From NCBI RefSeq assembly GCF_910591885.1, contig NC_063275.1, positions 19,518,501-19,582,500 of the forward strand: a stretch of DNA of 64,000 nt, read 5' to 3'. Below are positions 12,288 through 22,089 of this stretch, in pieces. This DNA is from Bombus terrestris. Taxonomy: Eukaryota > Arthropoda > Insecta > Hymenoptera > Apidae. The notes beneath the pieces were generated by a model, which worked only from the letters and a program-made list of their open reading frames with translations, was not told the DNA's origin and ran no database searches. Within the stretch, counting starts at the first letter, position 1; each line of letters begins with the position of its first letter. The position numbers and the translations under genes are program-made.

Positions 12288-12563
12288 ATGTCGTATCGAG
12301 ATACCATTATAAGCCTGATCGAAACCGTAGAAGCGACCATAAAGCAAATCTCTAATTTCACGTGTCTCGTCGATTTCCTTCGTCGTTTTTCACGATACCG
12401 CGATACGTATTTACGCGCACCTGTTCATCGTCGCGACAGATACTGGTTTAGGAAGAGAAACTTAACAGCTACTCTCTTCAGTGTTCGCAACGATACTTGT
12501 CGAAGCAAGTATGCGACTTTCATTGTGGCCTACCGTTCGGTAACTTATCTGGCGATCGGCTAA
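12288..12563 (+). CDS. Candidate small ORF, 91 codons, unrecognised
   Basis: An ATG-started frame (MSYRDTIISLIETVEATIKQ at the start) ends in TAA at 12561-12563. The N-terminal ~25 residues would form an amphipathic helix; the rest is rich in Arg and Tyr. No motif is recognised. It lies in the same reading frame as the next ORF at 12600, with only the stops at 12561-12563 and 12582-12587 between them, so the two may be halves of one decayed coding region or two exons. The start context (GAGGCATGT) is ordinary. Chance is a serious alternative at this length. Confidence 0.22.
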   Translation: MSYRDTIISLIETVEATIKQISNFTCLVDFLRRFSRYRDTYLRAPVHRRDRYWFRKRNLTATLFSVRNDTCRSKYATFIVAYRSVTYLAIG

Positions 12564-12599
12564 GCATTCGCCTCGCGCGAGTAATGAGTTTCCCCGGTA

Positions 12600-12947
12600 A
12601 TGTCTGGAAATTATCGAAACATGGGCGTATCGACTGACGAAATTTTTGCACAACAGGCCACAAGATTGTTCGAACGCTTTCGTAATTCTTTCCAGGCCAC
12701 GATTACTGTAATTCCCTCCTCTATCGAGGTTATTTTTGCAGAGGTTAACGATTTTTTTTTCCAGGGAGCAGATTTTAGAGGAATTCGTTTCGATAGATTT
12801 CGTTTCGTCGACGGATGTTGCATTTTTTTTTTTTTGCGGCGATTACGGGCCTGGAATTATTTAAAAATTCACTGGTTTCCTCTTTCAGTAGAGATATTGT
12901 TCCAAGTAGTGGTTGAGAAACTCTCTTGCGAATTATGTAATTTTTGA
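12600..12947 (+). CDS. Candidate ORF, 115 codons, same frame as its upstream neighbour
   Basis: The frame opens with ATG at 12600 (MSGNYRNMGVSTDEIFAQQA) and ends at TGA 12945-12947. Over the first 74 codons my hand count gives G+C of about 46, 41 and 38% at positions one, two and three, a mild coding-like gradient. From ~12745 it runs through two T tracts that read as Phe runs, and the C-terminal third looks less protein-like. Three acceptor-like sites (TTCTTTCCAG ending 12695, TTTTTGCAG near 12741, TTTTTTCCAG near 12764) fall inside it, so part may be exon and part intron. No family is recognised; the function is unknown. Confidence 0.25.
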   Translation: MSGNYRNMGVSTDEIFAQQATRLFERFRNSFQATITVIPSSIEVIFAEVNDFFFQGADFRGIRFDRFRFVDGCCIFFFLRRLRAWNYLKIHWFPLSVEILFQVVVEKLSCELCNF

Positions 12948-13590
12948 TGAAATAGATTATGATTTATGTATATCGTTTTTCATACTAAAATTATCGATCT
13001 ATAATATGTATTTAGATGTGTATTATGCATAGATGATTATAATCGAAGTGATAGAATAATAGAGATGTATAGACATATGCAATCATGCTTCTATCTCAAT
13101 AAATTAAAAATTAATGTTACCAAGAATATCTTGTTAGTAATCTAACACCTGTAATTTTAGCGGATTTGGTAGTTTCAGGATTAAAAATACCGATTCAAGT
13201 GATATTTATGTTTCATATATACATAATGTGTTTCAAATAATGAATTTTTGTTTCTTTTGTACTAAGTTTTAATTAAAATTTGAACACCTTTTACACTCAG
13301 CATCCCTATTACAATAAGTTGTATATCACATTGCATTATTGCTATAACGAAGCCTCCGACCAATTTTTCACATCGTTAACTATCCACAAACGTTTGAACC
13401 TGAATAAGATTAAAAACGAAAAGTAAGGTTTCTTCTCTAAAAAAAAAAATCTGTTCCACAAATGCAAAATAAATAACCTGCTTTAAATCCCATCATATAC
13501 CCATCAAGCATTCTCCAACTCCTCCATTCATCTCACTACTAAATTTCAATAATAAATTATATTTCTTGATTCAACACCTTGCCAAATAGG
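12948..13590. other. AT-rich noncoding stretch
   Basis: AT-rich with an A run around 13439-13450. Nothing supported until the TATA motif at 13591. Confidence 0.6.
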
Positions 13591-13622
13591 TATATAAGAT
13601 TACAACTGGAACGAAGATCAGA
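13591..13622 (+). promoter_or_regulatory. Possible TATA-Inr core promoter
   Basis: TATATAAG at 13591-13598 is followed, at the usual insect spacing, by ATCAGAA; the A at 13620 would sit 29 bases after the first T of the TATA box. The initiator match is partial (TCAG without the TY end). Downstream the DNA turns CpG-rich and includes a 52-codon ATG frame at 13850. In an AT-rich genome TATA motifs are common, so this is a weak call. Confidence 0.25.
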
Positions 13623-13826
13623 ACGTAACAAATCGTCGTACAATAAATCACATTTCAGGGGAAACCGAGAAAGTAACAAACGACGAATCTCTCGTTATCC
13701 GTCAGAAGACTGCAACATTGTCGATCACGATTACAACAGCTGAGAGCATAGAATGGCCAGCGTAATTACAGTCCACGGTTGATTAATGGAGACTGAGATT
13801 TCAAAAATATAAGATTTCAAAAGATC

Positions 13827-13844
13827 ATCCCGATCGATCGGGAT
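13827..13844. repeat. Perfect 18-bp palindrome
   Basis: ATCCCGATCGATCGGGAT reads the same on both strands. It lies 6 bases before the ATG at 13850. It could be a binding site for a dimeric protein or simply chance; no partner copy was found nearby. Confidence 0.7.
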
Positions 13845-13849
13845 AAAAG

Positions 13850-14008
13850 ATGGAAAAGGCGTTTTCACGCGAGGAACAGCGCGCGTCTTTAATCGCGATA
13901 GATGTCGCGCACCGTGTCCCGGCTCATTTGCCGCGATCACCCGGTATAAACTGCCGTGTTCGCGCGAGTAATGCGAACCTATTTACTCATCATGCAGATG
14001 ACCGGTAG
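13850..14008 (+). CDS. Candidate small ORF, 52 codons
   Basis: ATG in a good insect context (AAAAGATGG) opens a frame MEKAFSREEQRASLIAIDVA that ends at TAG 14006-14008. Third-position composition is not distinctive. It follows the possible TATA promoter at 13591 by about 230 bases and lies in a CpG-rich island. It may be a first exon, with GT dinucleotides at several points, or noncoding. No family is recognised. Confidence 0.15.
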   Translation: MEKAFSREEQRASLIAIDVAHRVPAHLPRSPGINCRVRASNANLFTHHADDR

Positions 14009-17000
14009 CCGTTTCTTCCTTTTTCACCCTCTTCGCGGAGAATCCCCTTCCCTACGGACACCTTCGTCCCGGCAACTTTCATTACGGCGATAAATTGCGG
14101 CCGTAGAGGCTGGAAAGGGGCTTGTGAATGGCCGAACCGATTTGTCGTTTAACGAACGCTTGCCGCGATCGCCTCTCAAGGAGGATCGTTTTACGAGCGT
14201 TCGCTTTTATGCGCGTACTTTCCACTTACCGGACGGACCAGGGATTTTTTCCGCACTGCCCGTGAAACTTCCTCGCTTTGGGCAGATTGAGAATCCTATG
14301 CGGGGGTGGTTTCTGTCTGATGGGCACTCGGCCTACGTCCTGAAAGAAAGGAAAGAAGAATGTTTGAGAATTGGAGTCTGAATGTAACGTTGAATTATAT
14401 TTGGAGATTATAGGGAAAATAGACGATAAATCACGTTCCTGGCGAATTACTAGATTCTTGTCTCCCCATTTTTATGTATTACTTTTATATGTCTCTGCGA
14501 AAAACTGCCTATTATTTTTCATCGCGTGGTATAGCTTCCATCTGATACATTCTTCAGTTACCACGATGGCCCTAAGTAGACTACGACGTTTTTAATCAAT
14601 AGGATAAATCGAAGTGTTTCTTTTTGTTATTATTGGTGATTTTGGTAAAGTCTCAAGTAGATGAATATATTTTTTCCTTGTTTTATGTATATTTAATATT
14701 TTTGTGCTCATAATTTCAACAGTTGAGCTTTAATGTTCTAAAGCTCCTATCATACTTGTTAGATTTTATAAGAGAAAACAATTTTCATCCTTTGAATGCG
14801 GCTGTCGCTAATGTACGATTGAATGAAAATTTCGTGAAACATGAGATTTTTACTGAATTTGAAATGCGAGTATCTTTCATTGGCGTCTTTGTTTTACCAT
14901 TATTTTACTGTGTAAATAATTACGCTCCTGTGTTTATTTATATTTCTATGTGTGAATGTATGGTAGAAACCTGCATCTAAAAATTTCCTCTTATTATACA
15001 TCCAGCTTCGACATTCTTTTTACGTTCAAAGGGAAATGTAGATTTCTAACAGATCTTCGTTCAATTTTTCTAACGATTCATATTTCCCTCATTAGAGACG
15101 CTGAACAACATCGTATACTTCTTGACTATTTAGGCAGGTGAAACAAATTTTTATTCAGATTCTATTGCCTTAATTATAATATGTCGATGAAAATACGAAT
15201 TCAGTGTGGTGGTTAATTTTTCCCCTCCAGCTGAACCCTCGTTAATCATTTTCTTTATTCACAAGGAAGATCATACAGTTGAGAAAAACATACAACGTGA
15301 AACAAAACCACAAAGAATTTGATCGACTGAAAATGACAAATCGAGTACAAGCCACGCTTTTCGGTATGCTCTGCTGTCTAAAGCAACGCGTGTTTTTTCA
15401 TTCCTCGAGATTTTTCACGATAATCGAACGAGAAGGATCGATGCAAAAGGGTTGTATCGAGACAGCCTTAACGAGGAGAGTATGACTCACGAAAACGCGG
15501 CCAGTTTTGCCTCCGCGTTCCTCTCCCTTCTCTCCTCGGCCCCGTCAGGTCCGTTTTTCTTCGTTTCTCCAGTTCTCCGGTGCTTTATCTCTGTTTCCCG
15601 ATTGATTTATGCGAACTCGCCGCCGGCAGTAATTAATAGAGATTACGGCCTCGTCCTGAGAAAACTCGTATCCTCGGTCTTCGGCGCCCATATCGAGATT
15701 CGATATCGAGCATTCTAGTCACACATGCAAGAATCTTTCCGTTGCATTCACTAACATTCCTGGCGTTATAAGTCTTTTATTTCATCTTCTTTCCTATCTT
15801 TTTCGTAGATCACACGCGCCCGATTCTATCGTAATCGCATTCAGTGGCCACCATTCGAATCGGATCGCGAGTTTGACTCGTTTCTGCTTAATGACGCTTA
15901 ACGAGTAGGATAACGATTTTCCAAACGACTCTCAGTGTTCCCGTTTATCCGTCACGATTCCGTTTCACCGGTGTATTATCTTCTTTCCAAAGCCGAGTCT
16001 GGTTCTGTATCCGTTTCGCGTTCATCGCCAATGGGTTTCTGTTTAGCCAAGGAGAAATTGATATCGGGTTCCTAGAGCGTGAGTACGAGCCTGATACGTT
16101 AACTTGATTTCACCCGGCCTAACGACGTGTAATCAACGCCGGAGAAATTGCAGTTGACTTTACAAATGGCTTCGCAAACTTATCCCTGTTTCACCTGTTT
16201 AATGACGCCTAAACGCCATTACGGAGACGGCAACTGGTTTTACGAAACTCGTAATCAGCATGCAGAAGCTGTTGTTGACCGTAACACGATCATGTTCATG
16301 TCGCACTGTTTCCTCGAAATATCAAAATAGTGTTTCGTTGCTGGTTTTTGTCGATTCAGGAAGCTATCATATCACGACTGATATATTTGTGAAAACGTTC
16401 GCATTGAAATTGCTGTTTCTATACTTCCTTCGTCTTAGCATGTACAACGTTATTTTTTTACAGTTTATTGCTTATTATTATCCTATTACATTTTTCGAGT
16501 GTTAATTTTCTCATTCGAAATTCTAGGAACAAATAGCGACGAAAGGTCGGAATAGTGAAGTGAAGATTGTTATTCGTGCTAATTTTATATTTCATTAATA
16601 TATTCGTATAATAAAAATAAAAAAAAATCGTGTAATAAATTCGTATAATGAAAATACACGTAAATACAGTTGTATGTATTGTATGTTAGATACTTAAATT
16701 AAATACGTATAATTCTATTCTATTCCTATCCCTATTCTTCGTCTATTCGACAATCTTTTGACAACTGTGATAATTATGTAGAATAATTGTTCAACGTAAT
16801 TACATATTGTCAACGTTTAACTCTTCATTTTTTTTAATTCTTAATCAATCGTTACGTAATTTCTTTCTTATTATTCACGATCAAGTTACTCATATTCTTA
16901 TCCATCATAACACACATGTGTTGCATTAAACAAAGACTTCTCAGTATACTTGTTTAATAGCGCTGAACCACACGGCTGCATTCTAAGTGCAGCTGCAGTT

Positions 17001-18652
17001 GTTGCAACCATAGCGATTTATCTGCGTTATTATTGTTTTTCGTAGATTCTTTTTTGTCATTTTAATCGCTTGCCTGTGCACGGTATCGAGTTTCACGAAG
17101 AAGGCCGAAATATCGCCGTGTTTTCTTCGTCTTTGCTCGCGTAATTCATTTCATTGACAAATCGCACTCGTTTGTTCGTACTCTAGATAAACGTTCGAGC
17201 GTAGCAGGTATCAGCTGGAGTAATTGGAAATGCGAATGCTAGAACCGTGGAACATGATTCGTTGGATTTTTAACATTCGATTCTTAAGAACACGAATGTG
17301 CGTACAATTTCATTGTTAGCTTGTATGCGATATTTAATTGAATACGATTAAGTAGATTAATTGTTGGTGTGGAAAGTAGTTTAGTTAGTAACATGATTAT
17401 ACCTCTGGATTGTTTAACGAAGGAATGACATGAAGTATATTTCATTAAAAAATGTGTTGCTGACGCTTTTGGAGATACTCAATTGTAACAGCTAAATTGT
17501 CATAAAATTAAAAACTGGAAGAGTTTGAGAGCATTTACGCAGTTTAATTATTTTTCAAAAACGACTGCTAATATTTATATTTATTTCTCGGTTGACAGTA
17601 GAATCTCAGAGTATAATTTTCTATTTTTGAAGTGATAGCATTTGGAGATGCAAAGTTTGTTAATTCCAATATACTAAATGTTTCCTAGAAGATTTACTAA
17701 ACCAAAGATTACTCTACGTTTGCAACTAAACTAAAACTCATGCTGTACTCTGAAGACACAAAATGTTGATAAATAAAAACGAAAGAGCTGTTACTTATAT
17801 TTCATCATCGATATTATCGATACCATAAAACAAGCAAACAAATTCTTTATGAATATTTCAACTTTCTTCATTAATCTGATATCGTCAATATCGATCATCA
17901 ACTACTACATTAGTTGCGATGTCAATTTTTAATTATACAGCGAAAAATACAGTAAAACTCTATTATTCTACTAATACAAGATTTATGAATATCAACGAGT
18001 GCACGTTCTAAAAACTGAAAGAAGAAAGTCGAGCCAATTTCAAGCTTCAGTTTCTTCATAATATGTACATTTTGTAACCATAAAACGTAGCTTATTATTT
18101 TCGCATTACGAGCTCGCAGAATGCCGGAAACTGCGTCTTATGAGCTCTGAAATTGGGAGCTGACGTACCTCCGAAGTCGTTGGAATTATTATGTTGATGT
18201 AATAATGACCACTACCATAATAATCAGTACACGCGTACAGTGCACGTGATCGAACCCCTCATTACACAAATTTTTACGGTTTTCTTTGTTAGTTCGAGAT
18301 CGTATGAATTTTGAATTAATAACACGTGATAATGCGTTTCGTTCTGCTTGATGCGGATCATTGGCATAACAAACAGTTACATTGCACGATAATCTGATAA
18401 GAATAATAAAAATCATAAGAAATCGACTTTTAACAATTTTATATATTGAGCATGAAATTTCGATCTCTATTGCCTTGTTAAACACTTTCAGTTACGATAC
18501 GATCAGATTTTTAAATTTATTAGAACCACGTGCTTATTTATATGCACAAAACGCGGTTCAAATATTTTTAACGTTATCTTAAAATGTAGATATAAAACGC
18601 GGCTATTAATTCGAATTTAACGATCTATGACAGAATGCAAGATAGTTACTTT
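14009..18652. other. Noncoding stretch, alternating CpG-rich and AT-rich
   Basis: CpG-rich patches occur at about 14010-14370, 15330-15720, 15800-16330 and 16930-17230. The first holds an 85-codon GTG-started plus frame (14124-14381) and the second an 88-codon frame (15452-15718), both without splice sites or bias. The rest, including 17250-18650, is AT-rich with no supported feature. Confidence 0.5.
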
Positions 18653-18696
18653 TGTGTGTGTGCGTGCGCGCGCGCGCGCACGTGCGTGCGTGCATG
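18653..18696. repeat. 44-bp alternating pyrimidine-purine tract (TG/CG), Z-DNA-prone
   Basis: The tract begins TGTGTGTG, runs through nine CG steps in a row and leaves through CACG, TGCG and TGCATG without breaking the pyrimidine-purine alternation. It is flanked by AT-rich DNA. Alternating TG/CG of this length is the classic Z-DNA-forming sequence and is usually polymorphic in length. Confidence 0.9.
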
Positions 18697-19093
18697 ACAT
18701 ATTTTTTCATTATTTGTGAAACAACATTGGACGTTTATTACCTATTTGACACTTGTATTTCAGTGTTCGTTACAGTAATTCTGAGCCAACGAAATAAATG
18801 ACAAGAGATAAAAATACATGCAATAGTTTCAAGATCCTGTCTTTCTTTTCTATATTATATTTTATATTTACCATTTTATGCGTGAGCAGAAAATTAAATC
18901 AGTCGAACGGAAAATAAAAAAATCCCATAAAATGCATGTCTAGATCAAATGTTGCAATATTTCAAGATTACCCAAACCACGGTATCTCTGTCTGTTTCGA
19001 AATCTCCTCGAAGATACGAATAACTCGAGTTATTAACGTTCGTTCTGCAACGAATACTCGCAATTACGGGAACGCTGTTCGCCAGCGATATAT
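18697..19093. other. Noncoding, no gene seen
   Basis: AT-rich to about 18960, more balanced after. On the minus strand this lies downstream of the exon at 19158-19363 and would be beyond its 3' end. Confidence 0.5.
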
Positions 19094-19099
19094 TTTATT
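19094..19099 (-). terminator. Poly(A) signal AATAAA
   Basis: AATAAA on the minus strand, about 60 bases past the stop codon of the candidate terminal exon. The hexamer is frequent in AT-rich DNA; its value here is the spacing. Confidence 0.45.
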
Positions 19100-19157
19100 A
19101 TAATAATACCCGCACAGGATGTTTGAATAGCAGCGAACGAGGATCGCATAATACGCA

Positions 19158-19363
19158 TTAGCTCCGAAGACAGGACGTTGATTCGACAGTTTCAACGGAG
19201 AAGTCAGCGTTCGGAATGACAGCGATCTTGTTGTTCCCGATATACCAGAAATCGTAATGATTACCCGTGCAAGAAATCATAAGCTTCTTCGTGAACTCGA
19301 TCAGGAGACTCAGGCATAAGCCGCTTAAGAGGACGATGTCCTCGCTGCTCTCGCAACAGAACA
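19158..19363 (-). CDS. Probable terminal coding exon, unrecognised protein
   Basis: On the minus strand an acceptor (TCTAACATCGTTTCAG, with a CTAAC branch-point-like motif; AG at 19365-19364) is followed by 67 full codons and TAA at 19160-19158. Two bases at the exon start complete a split codon. My hand count gives about 67% G+C at third positions against about 39% at first positions, in an AT-rich neighbourhood, which strongly favours real coding sequence. A poly(A) signal lies at 19094-19099. The peptide begins FCCESSEDIVLLSGLCLSLL; residues ~9-21 are hydrophobic and may be part of a membrane helix, followed by FTKK and a mixed tail with Cys, Trp and Tyr, ending STSCLRS. I do not recognise the family. 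The upstream exons should lie at higher coordinates on the minus strand; none could be identified with confidence. Confidence 0.5.
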
Positions 19364-20368
19364 CTGAAACGATGTTAGAATTACGCGTCTACTGGTAGCT
19401 CGCACCACGAAATCTATCCGCAAAATAAGCTGGAAGCTCTGTAACGCGACACTGGTCAGCTCGTGGCCATCCGATTGAACCTCTGACTGAGTCCTCTCGC
19501 ACGATAATTTTAGTTTAGTTTAAGTTATAGATTATAGATTTTGATCCTACGTTACAATTCTATATTATACAGGACTACTTAAAGGACTCACTTTTGTCGC
19601 TAAATTTATTATTATTACGCAAGGTGTATTAGTATTGGTATATAAAATAGATCTCTTATGCCAATTTATTCTGTCATCTTGCATTTTTGTGAATTTGTAC
19701 GATTCTTTGTAAAATATATGGAAAAGTTGGTTCTTCTCCTTGCATTACATATTTTCCAATTTCTTTGATACAAATTTTATACTTTAGTTCCAGTGGATAG
19801 TTTTCATGTTAATCCTTTAGAGATTCTGCAGAGTAGCATTGAAAATACGCGTAGAAATGATCAAAAATAGCACTATCGATTTCACATCTTAAATATCACC
19901 ATGCATAGCGCAATTATTAATCTTTATTCCCTATGAATATTGGAAAATGTGTATGTTTCATGTCTGATAGCCAAAAATGCAAGAAATCTTGTTGATAAAG
20001 AAATAATTATTCTCTAAATATTTTTCTCTAAATATTATTGCCAGTATTATCATATTTATCAATATTTAGTGTTCTCAGCATCATCGTACGGAAGAGACCC
20101 TCTAGCAACTCTGTTGTATTAAAATTTTGCACTAAACTTTTCTGTACTAAGCTCTGTACTAAGCGTCTATAATGTAATTCTTTTTGTCAATTATAACTCT
20201 TGCTTCTAAAATTGTCCTATTGTCTGTATTGCTTCCAAACTTTCTTTCGCTCTCCGTTACATATCGTCAATACAATGTGAGTGCCCCTCAAATCATTAAT
20301 TCCCAACTCTTCCTTATTTTACCGTAGCGTCGAAGAGTTAGTACGAACGATCTCATCGAACCCGAATT
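19364..20368. other. Noncoding (probable intron of the 19158 exon or intergenic)
   Basis: GC-moderate to ~19500, then AT-rich. No exon with splice sites on either strand was found. Short tandem echoes (TCTGTACTAAG twice near 20141-20163) are present. Confidence 0.45.
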
Positions 20369-20805
20369 ATGCATGCAATTCTGACCAGAGCTCTGAACGA
20401 TAAGTTTCGTGGCGTATACCGGGATTCTGTGTGCAATCAGTCGGCCAAGGTTGGCCCGTGGTCAGCTGTTCCAAGGGGCGTACGGGGGCGCGAGACGAAA
20501 ACCGGTGGACGCCGGCAAAAAACGACGATGAGACGGTTGGTATGGCGGGGGCAGGGAGGAAAAAAAGGACCCACCGGTCGTCGAGGTTGCACCTGCCACA
20601 TCGTGGCGCGGCCGTACAAGGCCGACGATCCCGAAGAAACTCGAGGCGGAGGAGCGACGAACAACGCTCGAGTCTCGCCTTAAGCGGCGTCTCTCCTCGA
20701 AATCACGATCGATCGATCTTGAGATTCCTCTCGAATCGCGGCGCAGGCCCGCGAAGACGATGTCAGCGCGATCGACATTGAATTTCATACAACGAGCTGC
20801 CACAG
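20369..20805. promoter_or_regulatory. CpG-rich island, open in several frames
   Basis: This GC-rich block holds long open frames in at least four readings: plus 20369-20683 and 20431-20781, minus 20437-20664 and 20462-20803. The overlap on both strands shows the openness comes from composition (few TA-containing codons), so no single frame is called a gene. The minus 113-codon frame reads as Arg/Ser-rich and then Pro-rich. The island lies upstream of the minus-strand exon at 19158-19363 and could be a promoter, 5' region or enhancer; that is inference. Confidence 0.35.
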
Positions 20806-20857
20806 GAACTCTTCTTCTTTCTCTTTTTCTTTTCTTTTTTTTTTTCTTCTTTCCTAG
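20806..20857 (+). other. Polypyrimidine tract ending in a strong splice-acceptor motif
   Basis: About 45 nearly uninterrupted C/T bases end in TTCTTTCCTAG (AG at 20856-20857). As a 3' splice site it scores well by eye, but the following frames close within about 15-30 codons, so an exon is not supported. It may be a simple pyrimidine repeat. Confidence 0.4.
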
Positions 20858-21566
20858 AGACGCGATTCACGAACGCTGAGGAGATTCTTGGAAGAATACT
20901 ATGGCAGAAGTGGAGAGTTCGTTTGATAATATGGAAGTTTCTTAGATAATGGGTAATTAGGAAGTTTCAATTTAACGAAATCGTCTGTTAACTAGGAGCT
21001 TTTGTAATCGGATAAAATAGAGGCAAATTAATTGTTTTAGTTCTTGCGAATGTAAATGTGATGTAATTGAAATATTGGTACATTTATTCGAAGAGAAACG
21101 ACAAAGGATTTAATTTAAAAAATATTAAAGAATACGTAAAGAATACGAATATTAAAGAACTGGGTCATTTTTAAATAAAGAATATTATATGTAAGAAATT
21201 AACAATTTAACTCGCCTTCTCCTATTAAGGAGTCAAGAAAGTCATTCTTGAATTTGAGGAATGTTCGTATTGGCTTAGTGATCATCCATTTGCTTTTATC
21301 ATTAAATTTAGTTTTCTTCATTGGAATTTTGGATCATAGAAAAAACATTTAATCGAGACTAGTAATATTTCCTTAGTAGCAAAATAGGAAGAAATAAACA
21401 TTTTCTTAACAAACTTTTTGAGAACTAATGTTTACCAGTGAAGAATCAGGATTTTTATTATAGAAAGTAGCTGCTTTTTATTATTGAAACATCATAATTT
21501 TATATCATTCTAGTCCGTTAACTTACTTTCGCGTGTTTTTGTACATCGTTAGAAGAATTTTAATAA

Positions 21567-21759
21567 ATGACTAAGAAAGAAAGAACTTGGGACGTAAAAG
21601 GACTTCTTCCTACGAATGTAGGACAAATCGAACGGAAATCGGTATTACTTAATTTTGGAAAAAAATATCAATTACAGGCTCAGAATCGTATAATTCAAGT
21701 TGCAGATCCATTTATTCTTTGGTTAACTAATAAAACTTGCTTTTATATTCGATATATTG
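21567..21759 (+). CDS. Probable first coding exon, unrecognised protein
   Basis: ATG at 21567 opens a frame that begins MTKKERTWDVKGLLPTNVGQ and ends in ..CFYIRYI before a consensus donor G|GTAAGA (GT at 21760-21761). Read through, it would end two codons later (67 residues, TGA at 21768-21770). G+C falls from ~42% at first to ~31% at second and ~22% at third positions (hand count), the pattern of AT-rich coding genes. The peptide is basic and hydrophilic, with a hydrophobic patch near residues 49-53. A good acceptor (TTCTAATTCCAG, AG at 22071-22072) would join it in frame to VIPPL and a TAA at 22087-22089, giving a ~70-residue product; a longer alternative uses the acceptor near 22139. I do not recognise the family. 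Confidence 0.38.
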
Positions 21760-22072
21760 GTAAGAAATGAAATATCCATAAAATATTGCTTTTAATAGAT
21801 AAAATGAAATACCAGTGTATTAAACAGTGTTTCTATCTTCAATTTATTATTACAATAATTTATAATATATGTTTTATTTCATTTTTATATACCATAAATT
21901 TAAATTACACCGTAATAAAATGTTGGAATCTGGAGAAATTTCGCTATTTATATGTGCAGAAAGGGGTTGGAAAGCTATTTGATACAAGATAGGAATCGAC
22001 AGAAAATCATGGTGAGAAAGAAAGAATATGGGGAAAGATCATATTTCTCATCACTGTTATTTCTAATTCCAG

Positions 22073-22089
22073 TTATTCCACCTTTGTAA
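22073..22089 (+). CDS. Possible second exon of the 21567 candidate
   Basis: Follows the acceptor TTCTAATTCCAG. Spliced to 21759 it completes a Val codon, adds IPPL and stops at TAA. The intron would be 313 bases. The exon is too short to test by composition, so it depends wholly on the first exon being real. Confidence 0.15.
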
